Assembly: GCF_047948215.1 (NCBI RefSeq)
Contig: NC_134457.1
Location: 15,164,626-15,228,625, forward strand
Direction of reading: 5' to 3'
Length of the DNA stretch: 64,000 nt
From: Lycorma delicatula
Taxonomy: Eukaryota; Arthropoda; Insecta; Hemiptera; Fulgoridae
Part shown: piece after piece, positions 12,847-25,415 of the stretch
How positions within the stretch are numbered: the stretch's first letter is position 1
Layout: every line of letters starts with the position of its first letter
The notes under the pieces: model-generated
The model's input: only the letters and a program-made list of their open reading frames with translations
What the model was told of the DNA's origin: nothing
The model's database searches: none
Position numbers and translations under genes: made by a program

Positions 12847-14306
12847 TCAGTCTTGGACCTGATGGGATTTCTGCACTGATTCTCAAAAGCCTTGTGAGAC
12901 GGATCCCGTGAGAGATCATGGATGTGGTTAATAGGGGTTGGAGAATGGTTCTTCTCGGTTTGCTGGAAGGAGGCACGGGTGGTCTTCCTTGCCAAGGGTG
13001 GACCAGCTAATCGGCCAGCGGAGCATCGTTCTATTTGCCTGTTAAATACCATGGCTAAAGCGGTGGAAAGGATGCTGACATAAGAATAATTGATGAACTA
13101 AAAGCCGGGGCGGGTATTCACCTAAACCAATTGCAAGAGAAAGAGAAGGCACATGAACGAGGAATATGTCGACGATGGTTTTGCTAGATGTAAAGAATGC
13201 ATACGGCTCCATACCGTGGGGATCTATTATGAAGTCATTTAGATAGAGCATGAAAATTCGGTGAACACGTCACAGAAGTCTGCAATAAGGCGGAAAGGTC
13301 AGTAAACGCCTTAAATAAACTTATGTCTTCGCGGGCTGCTCCTGGCTCGGCCAAACGAAAGGTAATCATGTCGGCCGTAGCGTCAGTTCTTCTGTGTGCG
13401 GCGTCGGCCTCGGGCAGGTCAACTAACATCCAGCGAAATCTTGACAAGCTTCGGAGGGTCCACCGGAAAGCATTACTAGGAGATGTTACGGGTTATAGGA
13501 CACTTTCATACGATGCTGCGCTTGTTCTTTCTGGGGTTCCTCCGGTTGACTTGCTCTCTCAGAGAGAACGGAGCGGTTTGCGGGAGTGAATAAGGCGGAC
13601 GCCAGATTGTCTGTTATTCGAGGATGGAGTGAGAACGGGAGTGCTGCTGTTAAAGCAAGCTGGATGAGAAGACTTATCCCTGAACTGGAGAAATGGCCCG
13701 CTACACCGTGTTAGCGGGCCATTTCCCCAGGTCATTACCATCTGTTTCTGGACATGGCAATTTCGAGGGGGTACCTGTATTTCGAGGGGGTAATTGTATA
13801 GAATAGGCAGAAGGGAGTTGCCAACGTGTATATACTGTTACGAGCAAGACTCGGTGAAGCACACCGTGTTCCATTGCCAGAAATGGTAAAAGTCTCGGGT
13901 CAGGGCAGGAGTCGCTGACCTAATACCAGAAGAACTTGAAGATTATATGTCGGCTTCAGCGGCAAACTAGAGAGCCGTCGACGGTTTGGTGGGGACGAGT
14001 TTGAGGGAAAAGATGACGAAGGACGTCGAAGGGGATTTTAGTTTAGGCAGGGCGGACATCTCCGGCTGGGAGGGCCGACATGCCGAGGTTTGTCGGCTCC
14101 GTTGATCAGCCGGGGACTACTGGGGTCTGTAGGCTGGGGAATCAAGAGACCGAGTCCCGGCTGCTGGGTGGGACCTGAGAACGACGTAATCGAGCCCGGT
14201 TCCCCCTTCCTAGTAGTTATATGCAGGCGAGAAAATGTAGACAGAGTCCTGGTCCTTGGGGGTGGGGGGGGGGGACAGGAATGACGTAGTCGGGCGTGGT
14301 TAACCC
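12847..14306 (+). mobile_element. decayed R1-like non-LTR retrotransposon, 3' half
   Basis: Broken plus-strand translation of a LINE ORF2. Near 12850 a reverse-transcriptase start piece reads GPDGISALILKSL, followed by VVNRGWR. An internal deletion removes most of the polymerase. At 13323-13589 an 88-codon stretch contains RRVHRKALLGDVTGYRTLSY and then SGVPPVDLL, typical of the region after the polymerase in R1-like elements. Near 13825-13880 there is a zinc-knuckle-like CIYCYEQ...HTVFHC. Multiple stops and frame changes make it dead. GC content is far above the surroundings. The clade assignment is from memory of motif style; I could not build a tree. Confidence 0.75.
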
Positions 14307-14307
14307 T

Positions 14308-14394
14308 CATCCTCATATCATCCTCTGAAGAATTATCTAAACGGTTGTTACCGGAGGCTAAACAGGAAAAAAAAAGAGAGAGAGAGAGAGAGAG
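14308..14394 (+). repeat. SINE 3' tail fused to the LINE end, then (AG)n
   Basis: About 60 bp identical in layout to the 3' end of the window's SINE family: atatcatcctctgaag, then acggttgttaccggaggc and taaacagg, running into poly-A and an AG dinucleotide run (14375-14394). No tRNA-like head or SINE body precedes it; the R1-like LINE fragment does. Confidence 0.8.
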
Positions 14395-14399
14395 TATCG

Positions 14400-17300
14400 A
14401 GATTCATGTTCAAGTGAAGCAATAAGTGCTTTCATTTGTAATTCGGTTATGTGTTCAGTAAACTGTACAGATTTGGAAATCGGATGAGTCTGAACAAAAC
14501 GACCTGTCGAGATGCGTTTAGTTTGAGGTATTTCCTGTTGTACATTACCGTAATGAAAACTTAAGAAAAAATGAGTATTTATTATTTATTGAAATTGCAG
14601 TTATTAATTTCAGGTGTTTGCGGTGGTAATTAGTTGCTTTTTAATGTTTTTATGCTATCGATAGTACGATCGCAATATTCTTTTTGTGTCTTGTCATCTG
14701 TTTGTCGGTATGAATATTCAGTTAGCTAATAAATATTTTCAACGTGTCAGCTTTACTTTGTTTTACTGGTGTAACAAGAAGATGACTACCGTTTGTGTAA
14801 TCTTATTCATTAATGTTTTTCTTATTCGTGCGGTAGCATTTGTATTTTCTGATTTTTGTTGTTAATGATTATGAATTATTATGAATAAAAATCGGGAAGG
14901 TACAACAGCTTACACAATCGTGAATGCGTTCTGGAATCTGTACGTTGTAGCTAGCTTGTTGGCTTCTAGATCGGCTTGTCCGGGGTTCCATTTCTCGAAA
15001 TGATGTAGTTTTCACCGTTTTTTTAGTCCATCTTGATCTTCGTTAAATTATTTTGTGTAGGATATTATGTCTGAGATTATTTTTTAAATATAATCTTAAG
15101 GACAAAGAAAATAGTTTGATTGTAATTTTAACCGATTATGTTACACTTCCGTAATACGTAACGCCGGTTAAGAAAAGCTGGTTTACGGGTATTAGATGAA
15201 TCCACTTTTCTGCACCTGGTGGTTACGGTAAGAAAGGTAATTTTAATACCGTTCGAATGACATCGTGGTGGTTAAAGATTTGCTGGATCTGGTTAATCGG
15301 AAGAATAGATGTGGACTCGGCTAGTGGTCTAAACGACATTTACTATTTATTTGTCGACATATATTCCTTAGACTTTTTCGTTTAGCTCGCTTAACGTGGA
15401 ATTTAAAAGAATTAATGATTTGCTGTATTTCATTTAAAAGAGGGGATTACGAAATTACATCGAAGAACGGGGTTTCGTTCCAAAATCGTTGGAACGAAGT
15501 GCGCGAATTAATTTAAGAAATGGACGAAACTTGAGGGTTACATGTGGAGCAAGAAAGGGCGAAATCAGAAAAAAAAACGAAACTAGATTTTTTTTAGGGT
15601 AAAGGTTCACCTCCCAAAACTGTATCGTTCGTGTTAGTGTCCTAGATTTTGAAATATCTTATTTCTATAACAACAAAAGGATCGACTGTAAATACTATAA
15701 AATTAATTATTGAATTTAAATATATTCATACAATAATAGTTTGAAAATATGTTAGTCGAAATCGATGAAAATTAATCGCTTGCGGAGGAGAGTCGGAAGA
15801 AATAATTTGGCTCGTTTATGGTATATTCAATCGAGTGTGCCTGGAAAAACGTATTCGTTTCTGAAGAATAGTTTTCCGAAGATTTATTTCAAAGTTTCCG
15901 TTATATCTTTACCCGCAAAGTTATTAAAACGTTGTTTTCTTACCGTATTTTGTAGTACGATGAAAACACAGCAAAAGAATATTAAATGATATAAGAAAAA
16001 ATAAATTTTACTGTGATCGCAAGTACGCACCGATCGGCAACAGAAGTTGCTTATTACATGAAAGCAAGTCTCTTGGGCAGCTCCTGGTAAATGAGGCGCT
16101 TGTTAAAAACAATTGATAATTTCTCACGTTTTTTTTAGCCACTATGAGAAAATTTACCATCGTTATTTATTATGTAAGCTACAGTTTTGATATGAAAAAT
16201 TAATTATGTATATTGAACTCTGTTTTCGTAATAAACTTGTTAAATTTTTTGTGCTTGTAATTTTCTTTAAATTTTATTAATTACTTAATTTTTTACTTAT
16301 TTAGTTTTTAACTCCAGTTATTTGCTGTTGAATTTAATAAATTGATTGCAGTATTTCATTGAAGCAAATTGTCAATGACCTCTAGTTCAGATCGCATTTC
16401 TTCAACGACTTAGGGAAACCCAGGTGGTAATCTTTTACCGACAGCTATGTCAATAAAATTGAATTAAAATGACATTCTTTAATGTTTGTAGCTAGTTTGT
16501 GGACTCCTCGCCAAGTACCCACAGTAAAAAAAAAGTAAAATAAATAATATATCGTAATAAAAAGGTTGTAATGTTTTAATACATTTTTTAAATATAAAAA
16601 TTTCACCAAAGCGGTTAAAAATATTTGGATTTTTCATAACTCAAATTTCAGCATACCCTGATCGATCGAGAAAGTATAGTTCCAAAATTAATCGAAACGT
16701 TTTGTAAAAATTGTAATTTTGTAAATCTTTTTTTGTCTTTTGAATTATTTTTTAAAGTCGATCTGTAATGAGTTGTTAATAAAATAAAATTTTCATATAG
16801 AGTAAGAGATTCTCGATAACATTTTTAGATAATATGTACGCTAACTTTCCTGAAAAACATACAAAATCTGAACCAAAATAATTAGGACAAGAGTTTTCAA
16901 ATTTATGTCGTCCAAACTAACGGAAAGATTCTCTTAAGATTTTAATAAATAAATCGTGAAGTAATTTAAGTCCAGTGAAGGTTTGACTAATTCGTGGGAA
17001 AGTAATTATTAAAACTTGAGACAAAAAAGTAGGTTTTACTTTCCCGCCTATAGCGATATATGATTCTACAACAGTTATAGCTGTAACGGGAATGTATACC
17101 TACAAATGTATAACGGGGAAAAAAATATTTTAAAAGATTGTTCTTTAAGGACATATTTAAAAAATCTTTTTAACGAAAAAGAGATTAAAATAAACTAAAT
17201 AATTTACGAAAAAAACTTTTTATTCCAATGCTCCGAAGTCCAGAAAAACTTACTTTTGTCAGACGGACGTTTGTGCGATGTATGTTGCCTGTGTTTGGTC

Positions 17301-17544
17301 GTAAAACTATGTCTGATTTTCTTCAAACTTGGTAGATAGGTACTACCTTCAGGGAATGAATTAAATTTTTTCAAAAATTGGAAAAAGTGGTAGGGTTGTT
17401 TTGGCCGAAGTAAAATTTCAAATCTTTACGGGACACTTTAGTAAAATTTTTTTTTTTTTACAAAACTTCTTTTTTTCAGATCACAAATTACAAAAAAAAA
17501 TTATTGTTTACCTCCCCCCCCAAAAATGGTTACATTTTTTTTAC
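14400..17544. other. no recognisable gene; contains a diverged repeat arm
   Basis: Mostly unrecognised sequence. About 17030-17110, read on the minus strand, resembles 20075-20145 (tacattccc ... gggaaagtaaaa in both), so part of it belongs to a dispersed repeat. Short frames such as 15765-15989 show no family features. Confidence 0.4.
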
Positions 17545-17755
17545 TTGTACTAAGTAAAGGAAGTATTATGATCGCGAAACATATCGGGATTTCAACGGAA
17601 ATACCCATTTTGGCCATCCCCGAATCCATTTTGACTAGTTTCGGCGTGACGTCTGTACGTACGTATGTATTCTCGCATAACTGATAAATGATTAGCTGTA
17701 GGAGGACTGTTATAACATCTAGTTGTGCACCTCCCCGTTTGATTGCAATCTATTA
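17545..17755 (-). repeat. unclassified dispersed repeat, minus-strand copy
   Basis: Read on the minus strand this matches 18970-19215: the words gtgcacaactagatgtta, gacgtcacgccgaaactag and tatttccgttgaaat occur in the same order in both. A SINE starts directly at its 3' (plus) side. Family unknown. Confidence 0.8.
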
Positions 17756-17758
17756 TTT

Positions 17759-17978
17759 TGCCTGTTTAGCCTGTGGGAATCACCGTCTGGTATTACATCA
17801 GAGGATGATATGTATGAGTGTAAGTGTAGTCTTATACAGTCTCAGTTCGATCACTCCTGAGATGTGTGGTAATTGAAACCCAACCACCAAAGAACACCGG
17901 TATCCACGATCTAGTATTCAAATCCGTATTAAAGTAATTGCCTTTACTAAGATTTGAATCTTAACAACTTTCGACTTT
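17759..17978 (-). mobile_element. SINE copy 4, head truncated
   Basis: Minus-strand SINE: tail (cctgtttagcc) at the left, body with ccaccaaagaacaccggtat, and the tRNA-like part reaching only about the B box before it is lost near 17978. No clean target duplication was seen. Confidence 0.85.
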
Positions 17979-18029
17979 TGCAAATTGAACGATTCTTTTA
18001 CGATTTGCTAGTAATGTGGATTAAAATAA

Positions 18030-18575
18030 AAAATCTTATGTGGACACCACATGACTTCCTTGTACGCCTATTACATTACATATACACATTTTTTGCCGCA
18101 CTTCATTTAAAATTATTTCATTTGAAAGTGAGATACCATCCTCCAATTCTCTGATAAAGTGGACAGTTACACAATTGCTAAAATATTAGTTTTTATTAAT
18201 ATCAAATATTTATACAATTATTAATTCAACAGTCTTGCCTGAAATATTAGGTTTGAGTAAAAGTCTTTCTATTACTCTTTAAATAAATGTAAGTATGTAA
18301 TACTATGTTTTTTAAATGTATCTAGTACTATGTTTTTTAAATTATTATGATGTAATCAACAAAATGAAAACAAAAACGAAACAGGAGAAGGTCACTAAAT
18401 TTTATAGCGATATTTATTATCAAGTAGACTGAAACAATTGCACAAATATAAATAATACCATTCTAAATTATAATTTTCAATTAAATAAAATAATAAGATG
18501 TTTTACCAAATCTGATGTGGAGACTACATGACTTCCTTGTATTCTTATTAAATTAAATATACACATTTTTAAAAG
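18030..18575. repeat. pair of about 57 bp direct repeats
   Basis: Segments near 18038-18092 and 18516-18572 share tgtgga, then acatgacttccttgta, then attaaatta-like and tatacacattttt blocks. The spacing is about 480 bp. They are probably remnants of one longer dispersed repeat that was duplicated or inserted twice. Confidence 0.65.
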
Positions 18576-18734
18576 TACATAAAATTTTATTTTACTAATA
18601 ACTTCAGATTATATAATTTTTTCTTCAGATTTTCATATTTTTTTATAGCTATTATTGAATTATTATTTATTGTAAAAGTTTTTTTTTTACAATCAGGGGT
18701 TAATAATTATTAATAAATCAATATATTTAAATTT

Positions 18735-19308
18735 AAAAAAAAAGTCGGAAATGAAGTGGGATTCGAACCGATGTGCCTTCCCCTTGTAAGATCCAAATAT
18801 TTCATTAATTAAAGTTTTATTTGGCTATAACTCTGGAACCAATGTTAATAAGTACCACTTATGATATTTCGTTGAAAAGCTAAGCTCTCAATGAGGGCTT
18901 AGTACTGCAGTTAAAAAAAGACCAAAATCCAAATTTGTTTTGGATTTTCGGCTTTTTTGCACACTTTTGGTCCAGTCTATTGCAATCAGAAAGGAAGGTG
19001 CACAACTAGATGTTACAACAGTCCTAAATGCAAAATTTCAACATCCTACGGTTAATCGTTTTCGAGTTATACGAGATACATATGTACACACATACTTACG
19101 ACGTACAGACGTCACGCCGAAACTAGTCAAAATGGATATTTCCGTTGAAATATGTAAACCGAAATTTTTTGCGTGCGATCACAATATTTCCTTTACTTCG
19201 TACGAGAAAGTAAAAATTACTAGGCTTAAAGAAATAATTTTTTATCAGTTTTCAAATTACGTTTCAACGGATAGATTTGTTTCAGATTTACTAGATAAAG
19301 TTAATTAA
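18735..19308 (+). repeat. unclassified dispersed repeat, plus-strand copy, with 122-codon frame
   Basis: The inverted partner of 17545-17755 but longer on its left side. It contains an open frame of 122 codons (18940-19308) with no domain I recognise; because the frame lies inside repeat sequence I treat it as non-genic. Near 18767 gggattcgaacc gives a perfect B-box complement, hinting at an old tRNA-related component. Confidence 0.6.
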
Positions 19309-19357
19309 GCAGTTCTGGGTTATTTAAAAAATCAAGCCGTCAACAGTGAACCTTCTC

Positions 19358-19650
19358 TCATGTCTGACAGCCGGTGACCCGATTCATATCTCGCTGAGAA
19401 TTTCCCGACGTAGCTCCCAGTAGTCTGTCGTTCGAATCGACGTGTCTTACCTTTTCTCCAGTCGCCTGTTGGATTCGGTCCGGCTCTCTTTTGGGTGGTA
19501 TTCCGCGTGACGTTCTGTCCTCGATATTTCCTTTTACAAATAGCTTGTCAAGATTTTTGTCGGGCCTACGGATTATCTGGCCGAAAAAGCGGAAAATGAG
19601 CTGGAAGCATATTGCGGACAACCTCTTCTTCTGTATAATCGGCTCTTTAT
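19358..19650 (-). pseudogene. LINE reverse-transcriptase C-terminal fragment
   Basis: The minus-strand frame 19621-19358 reads FFGQIIRRPDKNLDKL, followed by RGIPPKREPDRIQQATGEK. This matches the common post-polymerase tail of endonuclease/reverse-transcriptase LINEs (FGHI.RR...NLEKL then a RGR.P.RW-like segment). Only the tail remains; no polymerase motif is nearby. It may continue a few codons upstream to about 19650. Confidence 0.7.
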
Positions 19651-21473
19651 AAAGCTAGCATATGTAATTTGTAACAAATTTCATACTTTTGAAAATGTGT
19701 TCAGAAATAACGGTGAACTTCCCTCGTTTCTAAATCCATAGACTTAACATTTTTTAATTTTAAATAATTTAGATTAATCTCATCATAATAAACCCAACTG
19801 TAATAATTTCCTACGACTGTTAAAAAAAAAAAAATTAATTTTCAAAAACTGCCCCTTCCCCCTTTTTAATTTTGTTCAAAATTTAATATTAAGTCAACGT
19901 TTAGAATTTTTTTTTTAACCATTTTTAAATAATCAAAACAGACATACCATAATCAAACATATGGCCAAAACATAGGAGTACATACTTCAGAAATTTTTGT
20001 AATTTTATTTGTGTTTTTGTAAAGGGATCTTGAAACATCGACATTTACAAAAACCCTGATAGCCAAAATTTCGGGCGATCGCTATACATTCCCTTAATCG
20101 CAATGCTGCTGCATAGTAATAGAGCTAGAGCCGGGAAAGTAAAAATAGAGCCCGTTTGTGAAATGAAAATACAGGGCTGATAATGGTAATCTCCACGAAG
20201 ATCATTTCGTTACGCAAAAGTGTTACTTTTATATGCGATTGTCAGCGCTGTGCATGATTTCCTCTAAATTAAGATTTAATTGTCGAAAATACCGTATATT
20301 ATTACCGTATAAATACACGCATTATCAACAGAAAGTTGCAAATTATAAATCTGCAGTTTCATAATTTTTAAATATGACTGTGTACACGTACGAGATATAT
20401 ATAAGTGATCGATCACAGTTACTTTTTCTCAGTTAATTATAAATGTTCGCTGTATATTCAATCGTGATACAAAGAGACGAATTTTGTTTATAGAGCAGTG
20501 TTTATAGAGTACGACTGAAAGATTTAAACAGCTGTTGTCGTGTTAGATATTCCCAATCGAAAGCAAAAAAAATTAAGTTAAAAACATCTATAAACCGTAA
20601 AAATCTCCGACTCAGATTCCTCACCGCGACCCTACGTACGCCGATTGTATAGGTTGGATAAAAGAACATTTATTTCAAGAAATAAGAAATATTGTGAAAG
20701 TTAAATCGATGAAAGGTATATCTTCTCCCGTGAATAAAATTTAAGGAATGGACAACGATTTTATTTCCATTGAAAATTTTCCCGAAAAAATTACTAATAA
20801 ATTAAAAATTTTACTATATTGTTTGATATTGGTCCCTTATATTGTTTAACGATGAAGCGTTTGGATCGTTGATAAAATAAGTTTACCCCGCCATCTAATT
20901 GCTTGTTTATTAAGTACATTTTTTAAAACTCGTTTCTAATAAACTAATTTTATAACGAGTTTCCAGGAAATGCTGGACTACTTTCGATTTTTCTGTTTTT
21001 CTGTCTTTATCATGAACCAAATAGTACGTTTATTTCGGTGAATAGGACATGAGAACCGTTTCGATTTCCTTATTAAATCGAACGCTGGTTGAATCTAACT
21101 TGAAACTAGCTATGCCGGCTTCTATATCGGTTTAATGTCAGGTCGCCTACAACCTTTTTGGTTGTGGCAAAACATCCTACACATCATCCGAAATGATTAT
21201 GTACCTACATTTTCCAAGTTTTACATACATAATGTTTTTTTTTTTGTTTGTAATTTCAGTAGACGTTTTACTACATTGACCTGTTTTGTTCTTGATGTGA
21301 AGAAACATTTTGAATTCCGAAAGCTCTGAAACCGTTATAGGGTTTTCTCGATTTAACTTTTTTGTTTGTTTATATGTATAGTGGTAATTAAATATTTTAA
21401 ATATCATAACTGTATCGGTTATAGATGTCCTTACACGAGTGTAGGTTCACGCCCGAAACTGACGCTGGTAGTA
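19651..21473. other. no recognisable gene
   Basis: Contains the plus-strand partner (about 20030-20150) of the repeat arm near 17030-17110. Otherwise AT-rich and unrecognised. Confidence 0.4.
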
Positions 21474-21475
21474 TA

Positions 21476-22582
21476 TGGTGTTCAAAAAGTGACGCAACCT
21501 TATGGAAGAATGCTTTCTTCTTTTGTAACTGGTTTAATTGAGAAAAAATGGGTTGCACAGTGCATAAGAGAACATTCATTGCCTCCCGATACATTAAATG
21601 TTCCAGTTATGCCCAGATCCAGAATGCCTTCACAGGAAACTGTGATGTGGATGCACCAAACAAGACCTCCATCAAGCGACTGTACGACAAGTTCCAAGAG
21701 ACAGTGAGTGCGGCAGATGAGCCAAAAGCGGTCGATCGAAAGAACAAACACCAGAAAAGTTGGTCGACTTGCAAGCTGCATATTCTTTAAGTCCCAAGAA
21801 GTTTATGCGATGTCTATTTATCCGGTCTGGTCTCTGTCGGTAATGCCCATACGGCATCGCGTAAGTGTTTAAATATGCATCCGTACATAATCGTGTTGTT
21901 CACGAGTACTTGCGGACACTGGAAAACGTGTAGCTTTCTGTCAGCGGTTCATGAAATCTGTAACGTCAGATGGGGAATAACTCTATGACGGGTTTCGGTC
22001 TGATGAGGTACGGTTCCACCTTGATGATACATCAATGCATATAGAATTCACGCATTTGGTGTACGGAAAATCTACTTCAGCTATACGGACACAAAGTGGG
22101 TGTTTGGTGTGCGATGATCACGCAGGCGAATCTTCATGACATTCTTTCATGAATACTGAACAGTGAGCGTTTACATACAGATGGTGCAATAATTTGTAAA
22201 CACTAGAGCACACGTGATTTCAGCAGGACAATACTGCGGCTCATACAGTTATCAATACTATGATTTTCTCGGATCAATGTTTTCGTGGACATGTGATTTC
22301 GAAGGGGCTGTGGCCTCCTTGGTTTCCTGATTTATCCCCTCCTGATTTTTACTTACGGGGTACCTTAAGAATGTTGCTTACAAAACATCCTCACACCGTT
22401 CCCGAATTGCAGAGCGAAATTGAACGATTTGTGGCTGGAATTCCTCAACAAACGTTACATGAGTTTATTAAGAGCATATGCATCGTCGTATTCGATTATG
22501 TGAATCGCATAATGGAGGCCACTTTCAACTACTGTTGTAACTTACTCATTTTCCCATAAGGTCGCATCACTTTTAAACGCTG
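21476..22582 (+). mobile_element. Tc1/mariner-superfamily transposon fossil A
   Basis: The terminal inverted repeats pair gttcaaaaagtgacgcaacc at the left with the complement of gtcgcatcacttttaaac at the right. TA flanks both ends (21474-21475 and 22583-22584). Transposase pieces in different frames: a helix-turn-helix part with KTSIKRLYDKFQETVSAAD, a first catalytic Asp in RSDEVRFHLDD, a second in FQQDNTAAHTV, and a third in WFPDLSPPDFYLRG (22260-22559), then PHTVPELQSEIERF. All three acidic positions survive, but several stops and frameshifts kill the gene. At about 1.1 kb the element is slightly short for the superfamily. Confidence 0.9.
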
Positions 22583-22584
22583 TA

Positions 22585-24782
22585 GTTAATAATGATTATA
22601 ATAACTTATTAATTTAACACGTATCAGTTAAACCTGCGATCTTCATAAAACTGTTTCCGTAATTCTGAAAATCTATTTAAAAACCTTGTTAAAAATAAAC
22701 TTGCTTTTAAGAAATTCTTGTTTTTCGCTTTCCTTAGTAAGTTTAGCACGGCATTCCTGTTAACTTCAGATTACCTGTGCCGGTTTCCATACGGTTTATC
22801 ATCGCTAGAGATTTCGTCGTGTAATATTTTTAAAACACAACGAACGTATCTTTTAAGCCGTGTTTGTTCTGAATTATTATTATTTTCTAATCGAGTAGTA
22901 AAATAAAAATAAAAATGTTACGTAAATACCTTGTTACTTTAACGTTGTTTACGTAAAAGATGAAACAGAGATTGCGTTGCTCATTTACATTTGTTGTAGT
23001 TTGAACATACGGTTAACATCGATTCAGTTGTTTAATGTTGTTCGTCTCCTCGTACCTTGACGCACGATATGAAATGGAGTAGGGTTCAGTAGGCGCTAAT
23101 TTTACTATTATAGTTTGTGCCGCTAAAGATGTTATGTGTATCTGAAGGCGGTGGTGTTGTATCTTTAAACAAAAACGCACGAAAAATATTAAAGGTATCT
23201 CCTAGAGTTTGCAATTATTTTTGTGCTATACTAAGTGACTTAGTGTTTTTTATTGTTCAATGTTACTGAAACGGGAAAAAAATTACGAATTTTAGAAAAA
23301 TATTAACATTAAATACTTTCAAGCAAAAACGGATCGAGATAAAAATGTGAAATTTTACATTTTTGTTTATGAAAGCATCATTTACGACACGGGGTGCTCA
23401 GCTTGAAAAAATGATTTAAAGATTATCCAATTTTTTTAATCGCATTTCTTGTGTAATGAACCTTTAGCGAAAAGAGTAACATCGTTTAAATCTTAATCGA
23501 TATGATTTAACTGCGGTATTCGCTTGGTAGCGATTGTAATGTAACCAAATGTTTATCGGTTAAAATAAATTTGTTTTGTTCGCTTGCAGTATAGCAGAAA
23601 ATACTCTTGTTAACTGGCAAAGTACATTGTGAATTTCTTATAGTATTTATCCAATCGCTTAAGTCTATTCTTTTTATGATCGGAATCGGTCATAAACAAA
23701 TATTGAACCCTGTCGATGGTGCTGTCTCTTGAATACGCTGATAAAGATTAGCCTGAAGCATCCCGATATCATTCAGATATATGTAACAAATTATAACCGT
23801 CATTTAGTTACCGGTACGTTAACATCGTACTTTGTTATTGTTGCCGGCAATTGCTGATATCAGAAGAGATGATACGTAGAGAAGTCATGTCGACCACGTG
23901 GTTCTAAGTAAAATGTAATATAATTGATTACCTGTATTTTTCTATTATTTATATATTTAGTACGGTTTGTTTTATAAATTACAATAAACAAAATTTTTGT
24001 AAACCGATTTTATTTTATTATTATTTATAATTTATTAAATTTTTCTCTTTAAATTCATGTTTTTATTTTCAAATTATTATTTTTTTTTGGTCTTTATTAA
24101 ACGTTAAAGACAGTATTACACAACAATGAAATTAGAGTTAAGATTAAAAATTGTGAATTAACGTGTAAATATTTTCCGATTATATTTTTGAAGTTACTTA
24201 TTGATTAGCGAGACATAAAAATTATTACGGTTGATTGTAGTTGTGCTGAAATGTCAGCGTGCAGGATTCCTGTCCTATGACAATGCCGCGATTATATTGA
24301 TTTTAGTAAACGATTTTATGATGCTTCCTCTTAAAATACAGACTGAAAGAATAATAGTTGTTTTGTTAATAACCTGTAAATTATGATTTCGGTAACCGAA
24401 ATTAGCACACAGCTTTTTTTTGCAAAGCTGTGAATCGATTTGAAACACGAATAGTTTTTTTCGTCTTTTTGTCTTATAGTTGTTCAAAAGTTGTCGTTCT
24501 TAAAAACTTAATAATAGCGACTTTTTAATTTTTATATTACCGGTATTAAAAAGAAGATAATTTAAAAAGGTAATCGAATATGTTTTATTCGGAAATAATA
24601 TTACGGATTCCTATCGTGTTTTAATACGATTTTTTTTTTCAGGATATACAATACATCAAACACAAGTGTTAACTTTAGTAACGCATATGTTCTATTTATT
24701 AACGTATTTATATAATTATATGGATTAATTTTTTTATTTAAAAATTCAACTTATTTAATGCGGCAAATCGTATCAAATGCTA

Positions 24783-24784
<2 letters not shown>
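22585..24784. other. no recognisable gene
   Basis: AT-rich sequence without terminal repeats, protein matches or RNA genes that I can support. A 70-codon minus frame (24275-24487) is unremarkable. Confidence 0.4.

Positions 24785-24814
<30 letters not shown>
24785..24814. repeat. poly-T run of 30
   Basis: An uninterrupted T run. It could be the poly-A tail of a minus-strand retrotransposed sequence, but no retrotransposon body is recognisable to its right. Confidence 0.9.
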
Positions 24815-24818
<4 letters not shown>

Positions 24819-24967
24819 AAATTTGGTTCCGTTTATTTACAGAAATGAATATTTTAAAATAATTCTCTTTTCTTTTCGCCATCGATAAAAATAGTAAATT
24901 TCCTAATACCAAATTATCAGTGTTCATGAGACACGTTTCCCCATGAGGTACACCTACGATATATATT

Positions 24968-25415
24968 CTAAAAAGTATTGAGCCTTTGGAGGACAAAATT
25001 GAGAACACATTTATGGTTAATGTAAAATAACATTATGAGACCACATATGCACGGTTTTTTCGATGACTTTCTTCCATTTTTTCGACAATACCATAATCCC
25101 GTCGCTGTAGAACTTAGTGGATCCCCGTCAAACAGTTGCGACACGTGGTTTTCACAAGCCTTTTTTGAAACTAACTTAAAATTACCGTTCTGGGAGTTTT
25201 GCCAAGACCGAAACAAATGATATTCTGACGATGCCAGGTCCGAACACCTCTCGGTCAAGTTCTATCAATCTCTGACGGGTCGTTAAAGATGTATGCGGTC
25301 TGACGTTGTCAGCGCGGTATACGACATCCTTTCTATTGACCGGTTCAGGCCGTTTCTTTTGAATCGCTAGGGGCAATACCGCTAATTGTTGACAGTATAG
25401 GTCTCGGTCTAACAT
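24968..25415 (-). mobile_element. mariner transposase C-terminal half, broken
   Basis: Minus-strand frames 25415-25182 and 25258-24968 carry mariner (DD34D-type) pieces: LDRDLYCQQ, KKRPEPVNRKDVVYRADN (second catalytic Asp kept), VRPHTSL, then SSEYHLFRSWQNSQNG and HVSQLF. The third catalytic Asp of the usual SDYHLF motif reads Glu here. A frame change separates the two pieces. The N-terminal half and a clear terminal repeat are missing; the upstream neighbour is instead half of a Tc1 element. Confidence 0.85.

Noticed and set aside
13042..14316. Several minus-strand frames in the GC-rich LINE region
   Set aside because: GC-rich sequence has few stops; the coherent protein match is on the plus strand.
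18767..18778. Isolated perfect B-box complement suggesting a tRNA gene
   Set aside because: No A box or cloverleaf pairing at the right distance; it lies inside a dispersed repeat.
24785..24814. Poly-T as tail of a minus-strand processed gene
   Set aside because: No gene-like or LINE-like sequence could be read upstream of the tail, and no flanking duplication was found.
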